NCBI GenBank assembly: GCA_018896525.1
Contig: JAHIMR010000010.1
Location: 1-35,702, forward strand
Source of the DNA: Actinomycetota bacterium
GTDB taxonomy: Bacteria > Actinomycetota > Geothermincolia > Fen-727 > Anoxymicrobiaceae
Length of the DNA: 35,702 bases
Reading direction: 5' to 3'
The translations under genes and the position numbers were made by a program. This document shows, piece after piece, positions 1 to 7,169 of the stretch (position 1 is its first letter; every line of letters begins with the position of its first letter). The notes under the pieces are model-generated. The model was not told the DNA's origin and did no database searches. It saw only the letters and a list, made by a program, of their open reading frames with translations.

Positions 1-198
1 TCCTTATAGGCATACGGTTTTGAACGGCGGTAAAAACTCAAACGGACGCTTGCCGATTTTACCCAACAAGCGATTCTGTGTTGGAACCCGATATCGGTCT
101 TTTCAAGGTGCTGGTTTGATTATAGCAGACCAAGCAAGTTTGAAAAGGGGTATAGGTGTCCACACAATACATCAGAAATCAAAGGATTGGTCTAATGT
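1..198. other. Intergenic stretch, no gene recognised
   Basis: AT-richer than the rest of the window. The only open frame across it is short, lacks family resemblance and runs into the antisense of the receiver gene. No tRNA, hairpin terminator or repeat shared with other parts of the window was found. Confidence 0.5.
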
Positions 199-576
199 TC
201 AGACCCCAAGGATCTTCTTAATGGCGGCCATGAATTCGGCATCGTTGAACGGCTTGCGGAAGTAGCCGGCGGCCCCCAGCCTGTTCGCCTCTTCTCTCAT
301 CTCGTTGTCGTCAAAAGCGGTAAGGAAGATAACCGGAGTGTTACGGGTGGTGAGCGAGTGCTTCATCCTGTCGATGGAAGAGAACCCACCCCCGGACGGC
401 ATCCTCACATCCAGGATTATCAGGTCCGGCTTGTTTTCCTGCGCGACACTGTAAGCTTCATCTCCGTCGTGCGCCCCGACAACCCCGTAACCGGCGGCGC
501 GAAGCCGTATCGATAGGGCCGTTACCAGGTCCCTGTCGTCATCCGCGACCAGGATCAGCTTCTTTCCTTCTTCCAA
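199..576 (-). CDS. Stand-alone receiver-domain response regulator (CheY-like)
   Basis: A 125-residue single receiver domain with no output domain. The acidic pair is D12/D13, the phosphoacceptor is D56 in IILDVRMP, the switch Thr is T86 and the conserved Lys is K108 in RKPF. It should accept phosphate from a histidine kinase and act by protein contact. The start is TTG, preceded by GGAGG six bases upstream, so it is well supported although not ATG. It begins 22 bp after the stop of the kinase gene on the same strand, so the two form a two-gene operon and are probably cognate partners. The target is unknown. Confidence 0.9.
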   Translation of the reverse strand: MEEGKKLILVADDDRDLVTALSIRLRAAGYGVVGAHDGDEAYSVAQENKPDLIILDVRMPSGGGFSSIDRMKHSLTTRNTPVIFLTAFDDNEMREEANRLGAAGYFRKPFNDAEFMAAIKKILGV

Positions 577-598
577 CTACATCCTCCAGGCTCCACTG

Positions 599-2044
599 TT
601 ACTCTGTCGACTGCTGCCCTTTGTGGACCGGCAACGCTATGTGGAACGCGCTTCCCATCCCCTCCAGGCTCTCGGCCCAGAGGGTGCCGCCGTGAGTGCG
701 TGCAATCTCCCGGGAGATCGCCAGCCCCAGCCCCGCGCCTTCCTCCACATAGACGTTGTCATTCTCCACCCGGTAGAACAACTCGAATATCTTTCCCAGG
801 TCCTCCTTGGGGATTCCAATCCCGGTATCCTCCACCGAAACTATCAACCTTCCCTCATCCCTGGGCATAAACCCCGCCCGTATCTGGACCATCCCCTGCT
901 CGGTGAACTTGATGCTGTTTCCGGCTACATTGGCGATGACCTGCGCTATGCGTGCCTTGTCGCCGTAAACCCGCGGCAGGTCGTCCGGCACCTGCACCTG
1001 CAGGGTTATACCCTTGTCGTCCGCCTGGGATTGCAGACGGTCCATGACGACGCTGAATATCTCCTCGATTGTGAGTACCTGCATCTTGAGCTTGAAATGG
1101 CCGGAAAGGACGTTGTTGGCGTCTATCAGGTTCTCGATTATATTGCCCAGCCGGAAACTGCTCCTCTTTATGACACTGAGGTACTGCTTCTGCTCGTACG
1201 TCAGTTCCCCGGCAAGACCTTCCATCATGATATTGACGTACTGATCGATCGCCGCCAGGGGGGTCCGCAGGTCGTGGCTGACGTTGCTGATGAACGTCTT
1301 GTGTATCTTCCTGACCTCCTCGTCCGGGGTGACATCAGTACCTACCGCGATCTTCTCGACCTCACCCCTCTCGTTCCTGATGAGCGCCGATACGAACCTG
1401 TAGCTCTTGCCGTTCTTCAACACCGCCCGCCATCGAGCCGGGCCTTTGCTTTTGGCACAGATCTCACAGGGGTCGGCCCGGTCGTAGAACAAATGGAAGC
1501 ACGCGCCACCCCTAAGCCCCTCCCCGAAGATCTCCTCCGCCGCGCGGTTCATGTACAGTATCTGGTACTCGGGGCTCACCACGTACGCCGGATCTTTCAA
1601 GGTGGAGAGGATGCCGTGCAACTGCTTATTGGTGTCCTCGATGACGCGTTGATACCATTCGATTCGCCTTTGCTTCTGGCCTACGTTCAGGGCGGCGATT
1701 ATCCGCGGAAGTAAGTCATCCTTGACCGGCTTGTAGATGAAATCGACCGCGCCCGCGGCAAGGCTCTGAATCAACCCTTCAGTATTGTCCCTACTCGCTA
1801 CGACGGCCACCGGTTGCCGCACAAGCCCCGCTTTCCTTATCTGCTCGAGGGGAACCGGCTTGCCCCGCGGGTTGTTGTCCAGGTCCCAGAGCACGATATC
1901 AGCGTTAAACTCCAGGGCCTTCTTCACCCCGGACTGGTCCCCGATGGCGCTGGCAAACGGCATCCCGGCCTTCGACAAAGAGGCCTCGAGGGCCAGCGCC
2001 GCCTCGTTGTCACTTCCCAGGTAAGCAACCTTGTAGACCTTCAA
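599..2044 (-). CDS. Soluble sensor histidine kinase: receiver-like, PAS, HisKA, HATPase
   Basis: 481 residues with no membrane segment, so a cytoplasmic sensor. Residues 1-120 resemble a receiver domain: D54 in the LWDLD strand and K105 in YKPVK are present, but the N-terminal acidic pair is weak. A PAS domain (about 145-240) carries three cysteines (C182, C193, C196) in a C-x10-C-x2-C arrangement. HisKA has phosphoacceptor H257 in SHDLRTP. The ATPase domain shows the N box (GNSIKF), DTGIGIP and GAGLGLAI. The start is TTG with AGGTGG five bases upstream. It lies just before the stand-alone receiver. The signal could be redox or cofactor related given the PAS cysteines, but that is inference. 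Confidence 0.9.
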   Translation of the reverse strand: MKVYKVAYLGSDNEAALALEASLSKAGMPFASAIGDQSGVKKALEFNADIVLWDLDNNPRGKPVPLEQIRKAGLVRQPVAVVASRDNTEGLIQSLAAGAVDFIYKPVKDDLLPRIIAALNVGQKQRRIEWYQRVIEDTNKQLHGILSTLKDPAYVVSPEYQILYMNRAAEEIFGEGLRGGACFHLFYDRADPCEICAKSKGPARWRAVLKNGKSYRFVSALIRNERGEVEKIAVGTDVTPDEEVRKIHKTFISNVSHDLRTPLAAIDQYVNIMMEGLAGELTYEQKQYLSVIKRSSFRLGNIIENLIDANNVLSGHFKLKMQVLTIEEIFSVVMDRLQSQADDKGITLQVQVPDDLPRVYGDKARIAQVIANVAGNSIKFTEQGMVQIRAGFMPRDEGRLIVSVEDTGIGIPKEDLGKIFELFYRVENDNVYVEEGAGLGLAISREIARTHGGTLWAESLEGMGSAFHIALPVHKGQQSTE

Positions 2045-2176
2045 TCAAACCACCTGACATCGTACTTACTTGCTTTAATAATAACGTAATAACGGCGGAA
2101 GTGTGGTACTTCTTCTTCATCCCCCTCGCAGGGGCAAGATCGAGAGGTGGGGTTCAAGCGACCGAGGGATGCCTGG

Positions 2177-3595
2177 TTACAGCTCCGGGCGCCGGCCTGA
2201 CCAGGGGTAGGCCGCCTCGAACGCCGCCGCCGCACGCAGGACCAGGGATTCGTCGTAGCGCCGCCCGACCACCTGGAGGCCGACCGGAAGCCCCCCGGCG
2301 GTGAACCCACAGGGGACTGACGCGGCTGGCTGCCCGGTAAAGTTAAACGGGAACGTGTACGAAACCCAGGAAGCTGGAGACGCCTCTTTTCCGTCGACCG
2401 TGTCAGGCCCGAGTGTCCCGCCTTCCTTGAGGTCGAAAGCCGCGCAGGCGGTGGTCGGTGTCAACAGGAGGTCGTACCTCTCGAAGAAAGGCCATATCTT
2501 CTCCCACAGTTCCTCCCTGTGGAAACCGACCCTGACCACGTCCGCGGCGCTGAACATCGCACCCAGCTCCAGAAACGGCCTGTACAGCGGGTAGACCTTC
2601 TCCTTCGCCTCCTCCAGGCGCTCCTCGTTTGCGGTCACCATCTCCATTATGACCGAGGTGGTGAGATCCTGGGCCATGTCGGGGATTCCCGGCGTATCCT
2701 CCACGACCTCGCACCCGAACCCCTCGAACGAGAAGGCCGCGTCCCTGGCTATCCCGGCAACCTCGGGATCCACCGCGTCGGTTGCCAGGTCCTGTGTGTA
2801 AGCGATCTTGAGGCCGTCGATCCCTTTCCTGGTGGAGTCCAGGTAGCACACCGGCGTCGCCGGCAGGGAGAACCGGTCCCGGTCGTCGGGGCCGGCCATG
2901 ATGTCAAGCATAAGCGCGGCGTCGGCAACCGTCCTGGCCATCGGGCCTTCCGCGTTCATCGTCTCCCACCCGCGGACCACGTGGGGGTAACTGGGGACGC
3001 GACCGAACTGTGGCTTCAGGCCGAAAACACCGCAAAGACTGGACGGGATACGGATCGAGCCGCCGCCGTCGTTCCCCACCGCGATGGGTCCCAGCCCGGC
3101 CGCCAGCGCGCCCGCCGCTCCGCCGCTGGATCCCCCGGTGGTCTTCCGCGTGTCCCAGGGGTTCCTGGCGGGGCCGAACACGACATTGTCGGTGACGCCC
3201 ACCAGCCCGAACTCGGGCACGTTGGTCTTCCCCAGCATCACCGTGCCGGCGTCCCTGAGTCTCTCCACCAGAACCGCGTCTACATCGGGGACGTGGTCCT
3301 CGTACAATCGGGAGCCCAGTGTTGTTCGTATGCCCCTGGTGGGAATCAGGTCCTTGATGGTCACCGGGACGCCCTCGAGGGGCCGGGGCTTTCCGCTCCG
3401 GTAGGCGTCCTCGGACTCCTTCGCCCGGGCCATGGCCAGGTCGGCGGTCAGGGTAACGATAGCGTTGATGGTGGGGTTGACCCGCTCAATCCTGTTCAGG
3501 ATCGTCTCGGTGACCTCGACCGGGGACAACTCTCCTGTGCGGTACGCGTCCAGTAACTCAATCGCGCTCATCCAGCAGATATCGAGGTCTCTCAC
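2177..3595 (-). CDS. Amidase-signature family hydrolase
   Basis: Amidase-signature enzyme, hydrolysing a carboxamide to acid plus ammonia; the substrate is not predictable. The Ser-cisSer-Lys triad is visible, numbering from the GTG start: K81 in VTIKD, S157 in GGSSGG and nucleophile S180 in GGGSIRIP. About 472 residues, full length for the family. I chose GTG at 3595 because GAGGAGG lies four bases upstream and the VRDLDICWMSA opening matches where amidases begin; an ATG at 3631 would add 12 Gly/Arg-rich residues. It lies downstream of the PPOX-fold gene on the same strand. It is not a GatA by context, since no gatB or gatC is nearby. Confidence 0.88.
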   Translation of the reverse strand: MRDLDICWMSAIELLDAYRTGELSPVEVTETILNRIERVNPTINAIVTLTADLAMARAKESEDAYRSGKPRPLEGVPVTIKDLIPTRGIRTTLGSRLYEDHVPDVDAVLVERLRDAGTVMLGKTNVPEFGLVGVTDNVVFGPARNPWDTRKTTGGSSGGAAGALAAGLGPIAVGNDGGGSIRIPSSLCGVFGLKPQFGRVPSYPHVVRGWETMNAEGPMARTVADAALMLDIMAGPDDRDRFSLPATPVCYLDSTRKGIDGLKIAYTQDLATDAVDPEVAGIARDAAFSFEGFGCEVVEDTPGIPDMAQDLTTSVIMEMVTANEERLEEAKEKVYPLYRPFLELGAMFSAADVVRVGFHREELWEKIWPFFERYDLLLTPTTACAAFDLKEGGTLGPDTVDGKEASPASWVSYTFPFNFTGQPAASVPCGFTAGGLPVGLQVVGRRYDESLVLRAAAAFEAAYPWSGRRPEL

Positions 3596-3656
3596 GGCCC
3601 CTCCTCGCCCGCCCTGTCCCGGCTCTCGCATTGCCCCGGTCCCGCGTGGTGCCGGA

Positions 3657-4070
3657 CTATATCTCCTGACCCATGTCGATGAGCGGCCGGACCTCGGTGA
3701 CCTTGAAGGTGACGAACGCCGTTATCATGCCCGCGGCCTCGGCGTTTACCGTCTGCTCGATCATCTGGCGTCCCTTCTCGATTACCGGCCCCTCCTCTAC
3801 TATGCTCGTCATCTCGAGATAAACCCGGCAACCTTCCGTCGCCTCCACCGTGTCTCCGCCGGCGGTAATGAAAGCCGCGTTGGGGTTCTCCTTCAGGTTG
3901 CCCAGCGTGCGGTTGTTCCCGGTCAACATTGTCATCGTCTCGCTGTCGGACAACTGAAGCGAGCTTATGCAGGCGATATCACACCCGCCGTCCCTGCCGG
4001 CTGTCGCCAGGAACCCGGTGTTGACCTTTCTGAAGTTGACCAGTTTCCATACCCTGTCGCTTACTTGCAC
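3657..4070 (-). CDS. Pyridoxamine 5'-phosphate oxidase-fold (flavin-binding split barrel) protein
   Basis: A 137-residue protein of the FMN-binding split-barrel type. The pattern of an N-terminal helix, a strand ending FLATAGRDGGCD, then LTGNNRTLGNLKENPNAAF is typical of small PPOX-like flavoproteins; the true substrate of such proteins is usually unknown. The start is GTG at 4070, with a strong AGGAGG six bases upstream. An in-frame ATG at 4166 would translate the adjacent 29-bp tandem repeats into a Gly-rich leader and is rejected. It sits between the homocitrate synthase-like gene and the amidase on the same strand and may be read through from the operon above. Confidence 0.8.
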   Translation of the reverse strand: MQVSDRVWKLVNFRKVNTGFLATAGRDGGCDIACISSLQLSDSETMTMLTGNNRTLGNLKENPNAAFITAGGDTVEATEGCRVYLEMTSIVEEGPVIEKGRQMIEQTVNAEAAGMITAFVTFKVTEVRPLIDMGQEI

Positions 4071-4100
4071 TGGTGCCTCCTCCTGTTCATCCCCCCTGGA

Positions 4101-4233
4101 CCCCCCATCCCGGCCTACCCCCTGGGAAACCCCCCATCCTAACCTTCCCCCTGGGAAACCCCCCATCCCGGCCTACCCCCTGGGAAACCCCCCATCCCGG
4201 CCTACCCCCTGGGAAACCCCCCATCCTAACCTT
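4101..4233. repeat. 29-bp tandem repeat array (four full units plus a partial)
   Basis: Full units start at 4118, 4147, 4176 and 4205, each beginning CCCCCTGGGAAACCCCCCAT. A 17-bp partial unit begins at 4101. Two unit types alternate only in their last nine bases (CCCGGCCTA or CCTAACCTT). It fills the gap between the homocitrate synthase-like gene and the PPOX-fold gene. Confidence 0.93.
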
Positions 4234-4251
4234 CCCCCCAGAGGGGGGAAG
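4231..4251. repeat. Perfect inverted repeat at the edge of the 29-bp array
   Basis: CTTCCCCCC, a three-base AGA spacer, then GGGGGGAAG. A 9-bp arm hairpin in either strand, without a following T run, so probably an intergenic palindrome rather than a terminator. Confidence 0.75.
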
Positions 4252-4290
4252 TAAGGGTCGGGGGGAAGGGGCGGGGGGGGAATGATATAG

Positions 4291-5619
4291 CTAGCCCTCC
4301 TTGACGTTGTTCGCCTTGTCCCAGGGGAATCCGACCTTTCGAGTGACCTTTGTCCTTTTCTTCTTCACCTCGGGCTCCTGGTACAGCGTCAGGGCCAGGA
4401 TCTCCCTGGCCTGGTCCGGGTAGTGCGCGATGAAAAGGAGTTCGTCCTCGGTCAACGGCTGCTGGGTAGTGACGTTCGCCAGCCGTACCAGGTCGAGGAT
4501 ATCCCGGGCCTCCTCGTCGGATTGGAACTCGATCTGTATCCGGTCATACACGTTGCGGAACCCCTTGATGCCACCGTACGACCCGGTGGTTATCATCCGC
4601 CCGGTCTCGATTATCTCCGGCTCGCCGCGTCCCAGCTCCTCGCAATCGTAGAGTTCGTAGTTTCGCCTGTCCTTGAGGGCTCCGTCGGCGTGTATGCCGG
4701 ACTCGTGAGCGAAGGCGTTCCCGCCCACGCCGACCTGGTTGACCGGTATCGGTATGCCGAAGGCGTAAGCGGCGTACTTGGCAAGCCGCCATATCTTTTT
4801 CATGTCGATCGCGGGGTCGACCCGGTACCGCCCCTCCATCCCGCTGGAGTACCGAAGGGCCAGCAGGCAGCCCAGCAGGTCGGCGTTGCCGGCCCTCTCG
4901 CCCACCCCGTTAACGGTAGTGTTGATGTAGGCGTCGACTCCGCCGTCGATGGCCCCCCTGGCCCCCGCCACCGAGCAGGCGACGGCCATGCCCAGGTCGT
5001 TGTGGCAGTGGAGTTCCAGATCCATGCCGCACTCTTCGGCAAGTATCTTCAGCCGGTCATATATGGTGAACGGGTCGTCGAAACCCAGCGTGTCGCAGTA
5101 CCTCACCCGGGCGGCGCCGCACTCCTTGGCGGCGCGGGTGAACTTGACAAGGTCCTCCATGGTGGTCCGGGACGCGTCCTCCGCGTTGACCCCCACGTAC
5201 TCGAAGCCGGTCTCCCTTGCCCTCTGGCATGCCTCCCGCATCAGCTCAACCACGTTGTCGAACGTCATCTTCCCGCTCCATTTGCCGCTGATCATCTGGG
5301 GGGAGGTGGAGATCGAGATGTTTATGAACTCCAGTTCCGGCACCATCTCCCGGGCCAGGTCGATGTCCGCTTTTATCGCCCTGAGCCACCCGGCGATCCT
5401 GAGCCGCTTGATCGCCCCGACATCCACCAGTTCGAGGTTCCCCCTGAGATAGTTGGTCTCGTGGTTGGTGGTGGGAAAACCGGCCTCGCTCTGGAAGACG
5501 CCCATATCGTCCAGGTACATGTTGATCATCGTCTTCTGGAGCTTTGCCAGGCCTATCCGGGAGGTCTGGACCCCGTCCCTGTTCGTAACATCCAATATAT
5601 GTATCGTTTTTTGTTCCAT
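4291..5619 (-). CDS. Homocitrate synthase / Re-citrate synthase-like (DRE-TIM metallolyase)
   Basis: A 442-residue Claisen-condensation enzyme of the isopropylmalate/homocitrate synthase family. It opens with DVTNRDGVQT (catalytic R14, metal ligand D15) and has the metal-binding HCHNDLG (H204, H206) and GVGERAGNADL. There is no leucine-sensing LeuA-type domain. The NRDGVQ form and the C-terminal layout fit the anaerobe group annotated as homocitrate synthase, which includes Re-type citrate synthases. It would condense acetyl-CoA with either oxaloacetate or 2-oxoglutarate; which one cannot be decided here. Start ATG at 5619 has AAGGAGAGG upstream; a TTG at 5649 overlaps the aminotransferase stop but is less likely. 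An AksA- or NifV-like role remains possible. Confidence 0.85.
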   Translation of the reverse strand: MEQKTIHILDVTNRDGVQTSRIGLAKLQKTMINMYLDDMGVFQSEAGFPTTNHETNYLRGNLELVDVGAIKRLRIAGWLRAIKADIDLAREMVPELEFINISISTSPQMISGKWSGKMTFDNVVELMREACQRARETGFEYVGVNAEDASRTTMEDLVKFTRAAKECGAARVRYCDTLGFDDPFTIYDRLKILAEECGMDLELHCHNDLGMAVACSVAGARGAIDGGVDAYINTTVNGVGERAGNADLLGCLLALRYSSGMEGRYRVDPAIDMKKIWRLAKYAAYAFGIPIPVNQVGVGGNAFAHESGIHADGALKDRRNYELYDCEELGRGEPEIIETGRMITTGSYGGIKGFRNVYDRIQIEFQSDEEARDILDLVRLANVTTQQPLTEDELLFIAHYPDQAREILALTLYQEPEVKKKRTKVTRKVGFPWDKANNVKEG

Positions 5620-5645
5620 CTTTTCCTCTCCTTTTCGAGTGCGCT

Positions 5646-6974
5646 TCAAACCGCCCGCCCCCCGGTCTCTTGCCTTATCTCCAGGGCGCAGCGGTGCATT
5701 ATATCAAACAGTTCGGGGATCTCGTCGGTCTCCAGGCAGGAGAAGGCGATCCTCAGGTCCTCCCCCTGGGCGATAACGCCCACCCCGTAACGTTCGAGCA
5801 GCCGCAACCGCAGCTCCTCCGCGTCTATCCCTTTCAGCCGCAGGCACATGAAGTAGCCCGCGTTGAACGGGTACGGTTCCCAGACCTCCTCGTAGTCGGG
5901 GTTTTGGAGCACCTCCTTGACCTTCAGGGCCCGCCGGCGCATCAGGTCGTACTTCTCCTTCTTCTGGCGCCCGAAATCGGGGTCATCAAGCGCCTGCAGC
6001 AGCATCGACTGGGATAGCTGGCAGCAGTTGGATATGCTACCCCTTATCGCCCCCGCAACCTTCTTCTCCAAGGCCTCGTACAGCCCCGCCTCCCGGCCGC
6101 CCGCCACCGCGTTAAACGTGATGAAGCCCACCCGAAGGCCCCAGGCGTACTGCTCCTTGGTGGCGCCGTCCAGCTTCACCGCGAAGAGGTGTTCGCTCTC
6201 GGACGCCAGCATGCCGAACAGCGACTCTCCGGGGACGTCGTCGGTGTAGAAGAGGCCGAAGTAAGCGTCGTCGAGCAGTACCACCAGGTCCCTGCCCGGC
6301 CCCGCCAGCGACAGCAGTTCGGCCACCAGGCCTTTCGCCTCGTCGCTCCGTATGGTGTAGCCGGTGGGGTTGTTGGGGAAGTTCAAGACCACCAGCGCCT
6401 TGCCTTTCTCCGCCAGCACTCCGTCAAGCTCGCGCACCAGCCCGGCGGTGTTGAAGCCGCCCCCGGGGGTAAAAAACGGGAAGCTCCTTATTTCGGCACC
6501 GCGCCGTACGCCGAACACCATCTTGTAGTTGCCCCAGGCCTTGTCGGGAAGGACGACAACATCCCCGGGGTCCAGGAACAGCTCGCCGGCGAGGGTCAGG
6601 CCGTGGGTTATCCCACTGGTGACCACCGGCAGGCTTATCTCCTTACCGGCGAGCGACGGGTTCTTCATGAACATATCCTCGCGCCACCTGTACCTGAGAT
6701 TGGGGTTGCCCCCGGCGGGGGCGTAGCCAAGCGCCTCGGTGGGAGTCAGGCCGTTAACCAGGCCCATCAGCGCCGGGAGGTACATCGCCTCTCCGCCGGA
6801 CCGGGCAATCCCGATGGTGGCGTTGTAGCGATGCGCGTCCTTTTTCGCCTCGGCGGTCTGGGTGAGGATGCCCCGCGGGAAGAAAAACTCCCTGCCAAGC
6901 TCGGAGAGCACCCCGAACATGGCCGGGCTGGCCTCCTTTATCGTCACGTTTAGCTCTTCTGCGAGTGGATTCAT
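5646..6974 (-). CDS. Class I/II pyridoxal-phosphate aminotransferase
   Basis: Fold-type I aminotransferase of about 442 residues. The PLP features are NFPNNPTGY, the DDAYFG segment that contacts the pyridine nitrogen and ring oxygen, and the Schiff-base lysine in DGATKE (K273 from the chosen start). I prefer ATG at 6974 because the conserved part begins MNPLAEELN; GTG at 7004 would add ten residues and has no Shine-Dalgarno. Its end lies within 30 bp of the citrate/homocitrate synthase-like start, so the two are surely co-transcribed. That pairing suggests amination of the 2-oxoacid made downstream of that condensation (glutamate or 2-aminoadipate type). Substrate unknown. Confidence 0.85.
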   Translation of the reverse strand: MNPLAEELNVTIKEASPAMFGVLSELGREFFFPRGILTQTAEAKKDAHRYNATIGIARSGGEAMYLPALMGLVNGLTPTEALGYAPAGGNPNLRYRWREDMFMKNPSLAGKEISLPVVTSGITHGLTLAGELFLDPGDVVVLPDKAWGNYKMVFGVRRGAEIRSFPFFTPGGGFNTAGLVRELDGVLAEKGKALVVLNFPNNPTGYTIRSDEAKGLVAELLSLAGPGRDLVVLLDDAYFGLFYTDDVPGESLFGMLASESEHLFAVKLDGATKEQYAWGLRVGFITFNAVAGGREAGLYEALEKKVAGAIRGSISNCCQLSQSMLLQALDDPDFGRQKKEKYDLMRRRALKVKEVLQNPDYEEVWEPYPFNAGYFMCLRLKGIDAEELRLRLLERYGVGVIAQGEDLRIAFSCLETDEIPELFDIMHRCALEIRQETGGRAV

Positions 6975-7093
6975 CACACCGTACCTGCTTAGATACTTCA
7001 ACACCGTATCGTATTAAGGGAATACCTGGCACCTTCATCCTACCTGATTTCAGCAAACGCAAGCAACAGACCCCGCAGGTTCATCCGCGATAA

Positions 7094-7124
7094 TGACGCA
7101 CTGGTGACAGGCACCGGTGCGTCA
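7094..7124 (+). terminator. GGTG/CACC palindrome, terminator-like on the plus strand
   Basis: Arms TGACGCACTGGTG and CACCGGTGCGTCA pair over 13 positions (one G-U) around a five-base loop. TTTTT follows on the plus strand. It lies between fdhA and the aminotransferase gene, so on their strand the hairpin lacks a T run. It belongs to the same repeat family as the palindrome in the start of hdrA. Confidence 0.55.
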
Positions 7125-7169
7125 TTTTTCCGCCGGTTGTGTGACGGGAGGGGTCTTGGGTCTACTGCT

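Noticed and set aside
623-1714. Long plus-strand open frame opposite the histidine kinase
   Set aside because: Shadow of the kinase gene; no family resemblance.
2119-2133. CCCCT-CGC-AGGGG hairpin after the amidase as a terminator
   Set aside because: Five-pair stem and no T run on the amidase strand; too weak to list.
2519-3556. Long plus-strand open frame opposite the amidase
   Set aside because: Antisense shadow; the amidase catalytic motifs are on the other strand.
4071-4166. N-terminal extension of the PPOX-fold protein
   Set aside because: It is translated tandem repeat; the GTG with AGGAGG downstream is the better start.
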